Assembly: GCA_023413555.1 (NCBI GenBank)
Contig: JAEZPG010000009.1
Coordinates: forward strand, 1-24,564
Direction of reading: 5' to 3'
Length of the DNA stretch: 24,564 bases
Source: Bacillota bacterium
GTDB lineage: Bacteria > Bacillota > Clostridia > Lachnospirales > Lachnospiraceae
Positions 15,952 to 22,493 of this stretch are shown here, piece by piece. The position numbers and the translations under genes are program-made. The notes under the pieces are model-generated. The model was not told the origin of the DNA. It did not search any database and was given only the letters and a program-made list of their open reading frames with translations. Numbering within the stretch: the stretch's first letter is position 1; each line of letters opens with the position of its first letter.

Positions 15952-17634
15952 TTATAGAGCTGACCAAGTACCTGTCTCTAAAAAAGCATTGACTTGATTG
16001 TCTGCATTTTTAATTATAGAATGGTCAAAGCCGATAATGCCTAGGAGTTTAATGGCATTTCTAGACTCTGCTCTGCCTTTATATAAGATATAATCAAATA
16101 ATACATCATTTTCCACCACATCTTCTTGAAAATGATAATTATCATAATGCTTTTCAAGGATGTGTGTCAATTCTATATCGTGTGTTGCTGCGACACATAT
16201 TGATGGAAAGGATGTAAAGTACTGTAATATATGGGAAGATGCAGCAATTCTTTCCAAGGTATTGGTTCCTCTAAGTACCTCATCAACAAAGCATAGGACA
16301 GGTATTTTTTTATTCATTTTATCCATAATCCGTTTTAGAGATTTGATTTCTACAATATAATAACTCTCATTATTTTGAATGCTATCGTGCAAAGCCATAG
16401 AGGATGCTATTTTAAAATAACACGAATCATAGGTATCTGCTAACACAGTGTAGATCGTCTGAGCAAAGATACCATTTATGGCAAGTGTTTTTAAGAAGGT
16501 AGATTTTCCTGAAGCATTAGATCCGGTTAGTAAGGCACTTCGATTGGTGTGAAAACTATTTTTTACAGGCTCTACTATTAGTGGATGATAGATATTAGTG
16601 GTATGAATATATGGTTTTACGGTATGGGATAATTTAGGAATAGTATAGTCCTTAATCAGTTCACGGAAGGAAGCAACAGCAATCATACTGTCTAAAAGCC
16701 CAACAATTTCATACATTTGATTTAAATTTTCCCGATTCGCCCGTAACTGCTTTAACATACTGTTAAACTTAATTAAGTCGATGTGAAAAAGTATACGAAA
16801 ATAATCTAATATAATATCCAAAAGCCCAGCAGTCATGGATCGACCGCCTAACACCAGCCCAGCTCCTCTAGCAAAGTTGTTAAATTTACTGGTATGCCTC
16901 ATCAATTCACTAGTATACTGCTCTAATCCAGGCAGATTCATCTTACTTAGATTTTTTACGTTATGAATCATATTCAGAATATAAGAAAAGACATTTAAGT
17001 ATACGTCAATACGCCCTTTTTCTTTCTGATAGTAAATAACATTAAATATGATAGAGCACACGGTAAGAATTGCACCAACTTGAGGGATTATAAAAATTAG
17101 AGCTATGGAAATTGGTAAAGCAAAAAAAGATACATAGTGGAGCCATGGATATTTGATTTCAATATCGTCGGTCCGATTGATATATTCGTATAGACTTATT
17201 TGCAAGGATTTTCCAAACTTATGAAAGGTCAGCTGAAGCTTTTCTCGTAGCTCCGTATTGGCTTTTAAAAGTTCTAAGATACGATTACGTTCTTCTAATG
17301 TATTCTCATCGTATTCAAGCTTATGAAGAATGTAATATAGATATTCTTCTCCAATACTACTGCCTGTATTGTTAATTAACATATAAATGTCTTCCATATT
17401 CAAATCGTTCCATGTAATGTCATCAATATCAGTATTTAGGTTTTTATGTTCCATGTAATACATAGCTATGGATACTAATTTTTCAGTTGTATACTCTTCC
17501 TCTGGTATATTGCCCCAGGCATCTCGAACTTTCTGTAATAACCTCTTTTCCCTTTCTTTCTCCAGATAGATTCCTCTGATGAATAATAGAAGTATGATAA
17601 CAAGTGCTATCATTGTATACCCGAATTCGTTCAT
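15952..17634 (-). CDS. Membrane-anchored MutS-like ATPase (MutS core/ATPase domains only)
   Basis: A 560-residue protein with a MutS-type ABC ATPase but no mismatch-binding or connector domains. Hydrophobic segments at about 7-20, 167-183 and 185-201 predict membrane anchoring, with the ATPase in the cytosol. A helical region corresponding to the MutS core follows. ATPase motifs are Walker A LLTGSNASGKSTFL (368-381), Walker B VLCFVDE (446-452), RGTNTLERIAAS (455-466, matching the MutS RGTST.DG/E signature) and VAATHDIELT (481-490). It lacks Phe-X-Glu, a clamp motif and a Smr domain, so it is neither MutS1 nor MutS2. Family function is unknown to me. AGGAGGA precedes the ATG. It is the first gene after a good promoter and is followed 45 nt later by mutS, so it is co-transcribed with mutS-mutL. 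Confidence 0.85.
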   Translation of the reverse strand: MNEFGYTMIALVIILLLFIRGIYLEKEREKRLLQKVRDAWGNIPEEEYTTEKLVSIAMYYMEHKNLNTDIDDITWNDLNMEDIYMLINNTGSSIGEEYLYYILHKLEYDENTLEERNRILELLKANTELREKLQLTFHKFGKSLQISLYEYINRTDDIEIKYPWLHYVSFFALPISIALIFIIPQVGAILTVCSIIFNVIYYQKEKGRIDVYLNVFSYILNMIHNVKNLSKMNLPGLEQYTSELMRHTSKFNNFARGAGLVLGGRSMTAGLLDIILDYFRILFHIDLIKFNSMLKQLRANRENLNQMYEIVGLLDSMIAVASFRELIKDYTIPKLSHTVKPYIHTTNIYHPLIVEPVKNSFHTNRSALLTGSNASGKSTFLKTLAINGIFAQTIYTVLADTYDSCYFKIASSMALHDSIQNNESYYIVEIKSLKRIMDKMNKKIPVLCFVDEVLRGTNTLERIAASSHILQYFTSFPSICVAATHDIELTHILEKHYDNYHFQEDVVENDVLFDYILYKGRAESRNAIKLLGIIGFDHSIIKNADNQVNAFLETGTWSAL

Positions 17635-17652
17635 TATTTATCCTCCTAAATG

Positions 17653-17675
17653 AGAAATTAGCTTTTTTAATTTCT
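17653..17675 (-). other. AT-rich leader hairpin before the MutS-like gene
   Basis: AGAAATTA (17653-17660) and TAATTTCT (17668-17675) form a perfect 8-bp inverted repeat with a 7-nt loop. It lies in the leader, five to six bases upstream of the AGGAGGA ribosome binding site. All but one pair are A-T, so the stem is weak. Its position could affect ribosome access, but no T-run follows and no role can be shown. Confidence 0.3.
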
Positions 17676-17693
17676 ATTCATCCATTCATGTCT

Positions 17694-17708
17694 AACATAG
17701 ACTATGTT
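17694..17708. promoter_or_regulatory. 15-nt palindrome over the predicted start point of the mutS-operon promoter
   Basis: AACATAG-A-CTATGTT is a perfect 7+1+7 inverted repeat. It begins two bases downstream of the -10 box and is centred about where transcription should start (near 17704). An overlapping shorter repeat, GTCTA-ACA-TAGAC, is at 17690-17702. A further AACATAG half-site occurs upstream at 17761-17767. The placement fits a repressor operator; the regulator is unknown. Confidence 0.45.
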
Positions 17709-17710
17709 TC

Positions 17711-17739
17711 ATTATAAGGAAAGTAAAAATAATTTTCAA
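17711..17739 (-). promoter_or_regulatory. Sigma-A promoter of the MutS-like/mutS/mutL/miaA operon
   Basis: On the minus strand TTGAAA (17739-17734) and TATAAT (17716-17711) are separated by exactly 17 bp. This is one mismatch from the full vegetative consensus. Transcription would start near 17704, giving a leader of about 70 nt before the MutS-like ATG. The terminator of the upstream gene ends at 17806, so this unit is insulated from it. Confidence 0.8.
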
Positions 17740-17805
17740 TAGTCTAAAAACATTATTAGAAACATAGAATAGTTGTTTGAAAATACGAATAACTATATCA
17801 TAACT

Positions 17806-17856
17806 TAAAAATGCACCTACAAGTGTCTGAAAAGGTACTCTGCCACTTGGGGTGCA
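17806..17856 (-). terminator. Intrinsic terminator after the NlpC/P60 gene
   Basis: Minus-strand arms TGCACC/GGTGCA (17856-17851 and 17817-17812) continue, after a small internal loop, into CAAGTG/CACTTG (17849-17844 and 17825-17820) with an 18-nt apical loop. A run of five Ts (17811-17807) follows. It starts 23 bases after the stop codon of the wall-hydrolase gene. Confidence 0.8.
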
Positions 17857-17879
17857 TATTAGATTGCTATTTATTACTA

Positions 17880-18965
17880 TTAATCATTTATAAATCGTAC
17901 TGCTCTACAGATTGAGCGATAGCTTAATGGACTTATTATGATGCCTGTACTTGGGGAACTGGCATGAATAACACGTCCTCCACCTATATACATGGCAACA
18001 TGATAGATATAGCCGTTATTTTGATAAAAGACTAAATCACCTGGTTTTACATCACGCACATTGATTTTCCGACCTCTAGCCGCCTGGGTACGGGAGGTTC
18101 TTGAAATATTATAACCAAAGTGTTGGTAGATTCTCATAGTAAAGCCAGAACAGTCAATACCACGATTTAAGTTTGTCCCACCAAATACATAACGATTGCC
18201 TAAGAACTGTTTTGCATAGGCAACCATCCTCGCCCTAACAGAACTGCCAGTACTTTCAGAGAAAGAAATGGCTTTCTTCAATTGCCAGCTTACGTCAACC
18301 AAGTCACGACGGATATAACCGATCTCGTTATCAACGCTTACCTTTACCCAGGTATTATCTGAATTGTCCTTCACTTCTAAATCTGTACCCTTAGGAACAG
18401 TTGTAAGTGTTTTACAATCAGTATTAGTGTCTACACGTACTCTGGATGGTCCATCTTTAACTGTGGCTACTAATCGACCTACTTTTTTTGCCAGAGCAGG
18501 CACTTCATTACCCATTACCAAGAATTCAGTGGATACATATCCTTTGATACTGCCTGATTTAATTTTAGCCCAACCATTCTTATCAACACTATATATATAA
18601 CAGCCTCCGTTATTTGGAAGTTTTCCTATAATCTTTCCTTTTGTATTTGCTTTATCTCGAATATTTAAATAGCGGTCAACCTTTGCAATACCAATATTTT
18701 CATAGTTCTTATTGTCTGGTGAAGATAGCTTGTCCTTAGCCTCTTTTTCTTCTTTCGTCATAAATGTGTCCATTGCAGTATTATTGGAATCATCATTCTC
18801 TTCTTTTGTGTTCTCATAGTAGGTATTTAAAGAAAGTGGTAAACCAGCAACAGCTTGTTGGTATATAATACTTTTATTTGCTGCTTTACATTTATTGTTT
18901 TGGCCGAATGCTATTAAAAGGAAGGCAAAACCAACGATTCCATAGCATATTAATTGTTTTCTCAC
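17880..18965 (-). CDS. Secreted NlpC/P60 endopeptidase with two SH3 domains
   Basis: A 361-residue wall hydrolase. The N-terminus MRKQ followed by a hydrophobic stretch (5-20) and a polar region is a signal peptide. An acidic, low-complexity linker (about 50-85) precedes two bacterial SH3 domains (about 88-150 and 163-224). The C-terminal NlpC/P60 domain (about 245-361) has catalytic Cys272 (DCSGF), His322 (HVAMYIG) and His334 (VIHAS). Such enzymes cut the stem peptide between D-Glu and the third residue. The GTG at 18965 is chosen because AGGAGG lies seven bases upstream and the signal peptide follows at once. An in-frame ATG at 19001 has no ribosome binding site and lies in a leader hairpin. 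It is a single-gene unit with its own promoter and terminator. Substrate and role (growth, separation or spore germination) cannot be told from sequence. Confidence 0.92.
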   Translation of the reverse strand: MRKQLICYGIVGFAFLLIAFGQNNKCKAANKSIIYQQAVAGLPLSLNTYYENTKEENDDSNNTAMDTFMTKEEKEAKDKLSSPDNKNYENIGIAKVDRYLNIRDKANTKGKIIGKLPNNGGCYIYSVDKNGWAKIKSGSIKGYVSTEFLVMGNEVPALAKKVGRLVATVKDGPSRVRVDTNTDCKTLTTVPKGTDLEVKDNSDNTWVKVSVDNEIGYIRRDLVDVSWQLKKAISFSESTGSSVRARMVAYAKQFLGNRYVFGGTNLNRGIDCSGFTMRIYQHFGYNISRTSRTQAARGRKINVRDVKPGDLVFYQNNGYIYHVAMYIGGGRVIHASSPSTGIIISPLSYRSICRAVRFIND

Positions 18966-18999
18966 GAAATGGCCTCCTAACCATAGAATTATTTTACAC

Positions 19000-19024
19000 A
19001 TAAGTATTATAGATCTATACTTAT
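19000..19024 (-). other. Leader hairpin of the NlpC/P60 gene
   Basis: ATAAGTAT (19000-19007) and ATACTTAT (19017-19024) are a perfect 8-bp inverted repeat around a 9-nt loop. It starts about 23 bases into the predicted transcript and lies well upstream of the AGGAGG site. No T-run follows, so termination is unlikely. It may stabilise the 5' end; that is inference. Confidence 0.4.
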
Positions 19025-19037
19025 TACATAATTATTA

Positions 19038-19079
19038 ACAATATTACAGAGAAATTATAACAACACTTTATAATATTGT
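19038..19079. repeat. 9-bp inverted repeat flanking the -10 box of the NlpC/P60 promoter
   Basis: ACAATATTA (19038-19046) and TAATATTGT (19071-19079) are exact reverse complements. One copy covers the predicted start point and the other overlaps the -35 box, with centres 33 bp apart. This could be a pair of operator half-sites, but the surrounding DNA is very AT-rich and chance is not excluded. Confidence 0.3.
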
Positions 19080-19082
19080 CAA
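19054..19082 (-). promoter_or_regulatory. Exact-consensus sigma-A promoter of the NlpC/P60 gene
   Basis: On the minus strand TTGACA (19082-19077) and TATAAT (19059-19054) are separated by exactly 17 bp, all twelve consensus bases matching. Transcription would start near 19047, giving a leader of about 80 nt before the GTG start. The rest of the 263-nt gap up to spoIVA holds the spoIVA terminator and AT-rich DNA without an evident gene. Confidence 0.85.
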
Positions 19083-19142
19083 TAATGTGAAAATTACTCT
19101 TTTATACATAACGATTTTGTGAATATTTAACAGTTATATTTC

Positions 19143-19188
19143 AAAAATATAAGGCAGTATCCAGGTATAGTCTACCCAAAAACTGCCT
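19143..19188 (-). terminator. Intrinsic terminator after spoIVA
   Basis: Minus-strand arms AGGCAGT/ACTGCCT (19188-19182 and 19158-19152) enclose a 23-nt region that can form an inner GGTA/TACC pairing. The hairpin is followed by TATATTTTT. It stands about 40 bases after the spoIVA stop codon and separates that gene from the NlpC/P60 promoter. Confidence 0.7.
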
Positions 19189-19228
19189 AATTATACTGTA
19201 ATACCCATGTTATGTAATCTATGGAAAC

Positions 19229-20704
19229 TTAGATAATGATACAGATAAGACCTCCGTTGCTGTCATTTACAATCTTTTGCATGGTGTCTTGAAGCTTCTG
19301 CTGCGACTCATCTGTTAGCTTATTTACCTTAGAGTTTATACCATCTTCCACTAATTGTTTTATACTTTTGCCGAAGATATTAGTTTCCCATATTCCATTT
19401 GGATTTTCCTTAGTATTACTTGCAATATAAGAAATTAGATCTTTTGCTTGATCTTCATTGCCAACGATAGGAGTTATCTCCGTCTCAATACTAGCCTTAA
19501 TCATGTGAATAGATGGTGCCTGTGCTTTAATCTTGACACCATATTTACCACTATGGCGAATAATTTCTGGTTCATCCACTGAGATTTCTTCGAAGGCGGG
19601 AGTTACTACACCATACCCCTTACATTGAACTTCTTCATATGCATTCTCAATCTTTTCATATTGGTTTTTCATATTAGCTAGGCGTTTTAAAGTCCCGATT
19701 AGCTGATATTCATCGTTAATATCTACACCGATTAAATCACTTAGAATCTCGTAATAATACTTATCGTCAAAATTAACTTGAAGTCTAATGGACCCATCCT
19801 TCATCTGAATGGAGTCAATCTTAATCCCCTTTACAAACTTGCTATCAGTCAGAAGGTTACTAAGATTGACATCTCTGATTAGATGCATACGCTTTAGAAT
19901 ACCTTTCACAGCATTGATGAGATCCTCTTTTAACCAATGATCGGAAGGAAGCATTTCAACCCACTTAGGGGTATAAAAATTAAGTTGAGCAATAGGAAAT
20001 TCTTCCAGTATGGATTCCATAATGCGAGTAATGTCTTCTTTTTTCAATTGTGCACAGTTAATTGGGATTACTGAAACCTTGTTATTTGTTGCGATATCAT
20101 CAGCAAGTGCTATTGTCTCATCAGAGTATGGTCGATTGGAGTTCAGTAATACAATAAAAGGTTTCCCCAACCGTTTTAACTCTGCAATTGTCCTTTCTTC
20201 TGGCATCACATAATTAACTCTGTCAATGTCACCAAAGCTTCCGTCTGTAGTAACCACGATACCAATGGTAGAATGATCATTGATTACTTTTTTTGTGCCA
20301 AGCTCAGCTGCTTGGGTAAATGGAATGTCATGATCAAACCAAGGTGTTTTTACAAGTCTCTCCTGTTCATTTTCAATATGGCCACTGGCACCTTCTACCA
20401 TGTAACCAACACAATCAATAAGTCGGATATTCACAACTGTGTCATCTGAAATCTTTATCTCTGCGGCTTCCTTTGGAATAAACTTCGGCTCTGTTGTCAT
20501 AATTGTCTTGCCAGCAGCACTTTGTGGTAACTCGTCAATAGCCCTTTCTTTACTATGGACATCTTCTATATTAGGAATGACTAATAAGTCCATAAATCGC
20601 TTAATAAAGGTGGATTTACCTGTACGAACCGGACCCACAACCCCAATGTATATCTCACCATTGGTACGAGCTTGTATATCTTTATATACATCAAACGCAT
20701 CCAT
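19229..20704 (-). CDS. spoIVA: Spore coat morphogenetic ATPase SpoIVA
   Basis: A 491-residue SpoIVA, near the B. subtilis length of 492. SpoIVA polymerises, using ATP, on the mother-cell face of the forespore membrane and forms the base of the spore coat; it is also needed for cortex formation. Walker A GPVRTGKS is at 24-31 (K30), DELPQSAAGKTIMTTEPKF at 58-76 includes T70 and T71, and IDCVGY places D97. The numbers agree with the functional residues K30, T70/T71 and D97 of the B. subtilis protein. The C-terminus ends NGGLICIII, like the conserved GGLIAII tail. An in-frame ATG at 20728 is rejected: it lies at the predicted transcription start, whereas GAAAGGGG stands seven bases before the ATG at 20704. 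It is a single-gene unit between two terminators. Confidence 0.97.
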   Translation of the reverse strand: MDAFDVYKDIQARTNGEIYIGVVGPVRTGKSTFIKRFMDLLVIPNIEDVHSKERAIDELPQSAAGKTIMTTEPKFIPKEAAEIKISDDTVVNIRLIDCVGYMVEGASGHIENEQERLVKTPWFDHDIPFTQAAELGTKKVINDHSTIGIVVTTDGSFGDIDRVNYVMPEERTIAELKRLGKPFIVLLNSNRPYSDETIALADDIATNNKVSVIPINCAQLKKEDITRIMESILEEFPIAQLNFYTPKWVEMLPSDHWLKEDLINAVKGILKRMHLIRDVNLSNLLTDSKFVKGIKIDSIQMKDGSIRLQVNFDDKYYYEILSDLIGVDINDEYQLIGTLKRLANMKNQYEKIENAYEEVQCKGYGVVTPAFEEISVDEPEIIRHSGKYGVKIKAQAPSIHMIKASIETEITPIVGNEDQAKDLISYIASNTKENPNGIWETNIFGKSIKQLVEDGINSKVNKLTDESQQKLQDTMQKIVNDSNGGLICIII

Positions 20705-20734
20705 AAGAATACCCCTTTCTATATTCACTAGTAA

Positions 20735-20762
20735 AGTTTATGCATCAGTAGAAAGGAATATG
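20735..20762 (-). promoter_or_regulatory. Sigma-E-type mother-cell promoter of spoIVA
   Basis: On the minus strand CATATT (20762-20757) and CATAAACT (20742-20735) are 14 bp apart. They match the sigma-E patterns xMATATT and CATACANT at all but one position of the -10. Transcription would start near 20728. B. subtilis spoIVA is known to be sigma-E dependent, which supports the reading. No good sigma-A promoter is seen in this gap. Confidence 0.7.
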
Positions 20763-20785
20763 TTTGATATAGATTAGGCTTTCTT

Positions 20786-20818
20786 AAAAAACGGCTTTCC
20801 CATTCTTTGGGAAAGCCG
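20786..20818 (-). terminator. Strong intrinsic terminator after gpsA
   Basis: A perfect 11-bp stem, CGGCTTTCCCA/TGGGAAAGCCG (20818-20808 and 20802-20792, 5-nt loop), is followed by six Ts (20791-20786). It begins 17 bases after the gpsA stop and isolates spoIVA from the upstream vegetative operon. Confidence 0.93.
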
Positions 20819-20835
20819 CAAAGCTTAATATTTAT

Positions 20836-21849
20836 TTAATCATTCCAAGTAAGCGTTTGGTATTCACTTACTTTGTCTCGTAATAACAATGTACTAACAG
20901 CTTCCATTGGCGATTTATCATTAAATAGAATCTCATTAATCTGTTCTACAATTGGCATTGCTACTTGATATTTTTTGGATAGAGCCAAAGCAGCTTTAGC
21001 GGAGTAAACACCTTCTACCACTTGCTTTACTTCATCCATGGCTTCTTTCATAGTATACCCTTTTCCTATGAGATAGCCAGCGTTACGATTACGGCTGTGA
21101 ACAGAGGTACAGGTAACAATTAAGTCACCAATACCAGATAGCCCTGAAAATGTTTCAAGAGAACCACCCATTCTCATGCCTAATCGACTGATCTCTGCAA
21201 TTCCTCTTGTCATAAGAGCTGCTTTGGTATTGTCTCCAAAACCAAGACCATCAGAAATTCCGGCTGCTAAGGCGATTACATTTTTTAAGGAACCACCTAA
21301 TTCTATGCTGATTACATCTGGGCTAGTATATACACGGAAGGTATCGGTCATAAAAATATCCTGAACGAATTCAGCAGTTTTTCTTGTCTTAGCACCTGCT
21401 ACACAGGAGGATGGAATACCTTTGCACACTTCTTCAGCATGGCTTGGTCCACTTAGTACAGCAACATCTGCCATTGGAAGTTCATCTTCTATAACATGGG
21501 AAAGTGTCATAAGGGTGCTCTCTTCAATTCCCTTTGCCACATCTACAATAATCTGACCTTCTTTGATAAAAGGTTTCATCTCGTGAGCTGTAGAACGAAC
21601 ATAAGGAGATGCAACTGCCATTACGAGGAGTGGCTTATTAGCGCAAGTATACTCCAAATCACAGGTTAGCTCAATATTCTCAGGTAACTTAACTCCTGGA
21701 AGACGATCAACATGTTCTCTGTGTGTTTTAAGAAGTTCTATTTCTGCTTCAACTTTCGACCATAGTACTACATTGATACCCTTATTACCTAAAAGTATAG
21801 CCAGTGCAGTTCCCCAACTGCCGGCTCCAATTATTCCAATCTTTCTCAT
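20836..21849 (-). CDS. gpsA: Glycerol-3-phosphate dehydrogenase [NAD(P)+] GpsA
   Basis: A 337-residue cytosolic enzyme reducing dihydroxyacetone phosphate to sn-glycerol 3-phosphate, the backbone for phospholipids. The Rossmann motif GAGSWGTA is at 8-15. VAKGIEE (104-110) holds K106. LSGPSHAEEV (132-141) and LGGSLKNVIALAAGISDGLGFGDNTKAAL (184-212) carry the catalytic lysine K189 and the substrate-binding loop. GLSGIGDLIVTCTS follows. It starts 14 nt after plsY, whose product uses glycerol 3-phosphate, so the pair supplies and consumes the same metabolite. A terminator follows. The plsY-gpsA-spoIVA order is common in spore-forming Firmicutes. Confidence 0.97.
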   Translation of the reverse strand: MRKIGIIGAGSWGTALAILLGNKGINVVLWSKVEAEIELLKTHREHVDRLPGVKLPENIELTCDLEYTCANKPLLVMAVASPYVRSTAHEMKPFIKEGQIIVDVAKGIEESTLMTLSHVIEDELPMADVAVLSGPSHAEEVCKGIPSSCVAGAKTRKTAEFVQDIFMTDTFRVYTSPDVISIELGGSLKNVIALAAGISDGLGFGDNTKAALMTRGIAEISRLGMRMGGSLETFSGLSGIGDLIVTCTSVHSRNRNAGYLIGKGYTMKEAMDEVKQVVEGVYSAKAALALSKKYQVAMPIVEQINEILFNDKSPMEAVSTLLLRDKVSEYQTLTWND

Positions 21850-21863
21850 ATTACTCCATTTCC

Positions 21864-22493
21864 TTAAGCAGCTTTTTGACCAAATTTATGTTCGGTGCCA
21901 GTTAATAAGCGCTTAATGTTTTCGCGATGTTTGTAAAAGGCTAATAGCATAAAGATAAAACATACAATTACCATATGTAGGTAATTGGGGTTATCTCTGT
22001 ATCCAATAAGGACACTTAAAGGAAGTAAGGTTGCAACTACAAGGGATCCTAATGATACATATCTAGTCATAGCAACAATTCCGATAAATAGAATCATTTC
22101 TATGATGGTAAGCCATGGGTTAAAGGCAATAATAACACCTGCCATGGCAGCAATCCCTTTTCCACCTTTGAATTTAAGCCAAAACGGGAAGTTATGTCCA
22201 CACACAACTCCTAGACCAGTGTAAAGAACAACTAAATCCCTAGATAAGGGTTGGTTCGTTTTTTTATACAGTATACATAGGAGGCAAATAGGAACAATTG
22301 CTTTTAGAATGTCTCCTATTAGCGTTACTACCCCAGCTTTAATGCCTAATGTACGAAGTGTATTGGTAGTTCCAATATTGCCACTTCCATGTTTCCTAAC
22401 GTCCACTTGTTGTTTTTTACCACATACATACCCGGTAGAAAAACACCCGAAGGCATAGCCGATAATTAGACACAAAACGATATTACCAATCAT
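21864..22493 (-). CDS. plsY: Acyl-phosphate:glycerol-3-phosphate acyltransferase PlsY
   Basis: A 209-residue integral membrane enzyme that moves an acyl group from acyl phosphate to the sn-1 position of glycerol 3-phosphate, giving lysophosphatidic acid. The three family motifs are present: HGSGNIGTTNTLRTLG (35-50), GHNFPFWLKFKGGKGIA (99-115) and HRENIKRL (189-196). About five hydrophobic helices lie between them. In motif 1 a threonine (GTTN) stands where alanine (GATN) is more usual. The ATG shares one base with the der stop codon (TAATG), so translation is probably coupled; AGGA stands nine bases before it. Confidence 0.96.
   Translation of the reverse strand: MIGNIVLCLIIGYAFGCFSTGYVCGKKQQVDVRKHGSGNIGTTNTLRTLGIKAGVVTLIGDILKAIVPICLLCILYKKTNQPLSRDLVVLYTGLGVVCGHNFPFWLKFKGGKGIAAMAGVIIAFNPWLTIIEMILFIGIVAMTRYVSLGSLVVATLLPLSVLIGYRDNPNYLHMVIVCFIFMLLAFYKHRENIKRLLTGTEHKFGQKAA

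Noticed and set aside
18966..19001. ATG start at 19001 for the NlpC/P60 protein
   Set aside because: No ribosome binding site precedes it, it lies in a leader hairpin, and it would put 12 extra residues before the signal peptide; the GTG at 18965 has AGGAGG at good spacing.
19006..19011. TATAAT as a promoter closer to the NlpC/P60 gene
   Set aside because: No -35-like hexamer stands 16-18 bp upstream, and the bases are part of the leader hairpin; the full-consensus promoter at 19082-19054 is far better.
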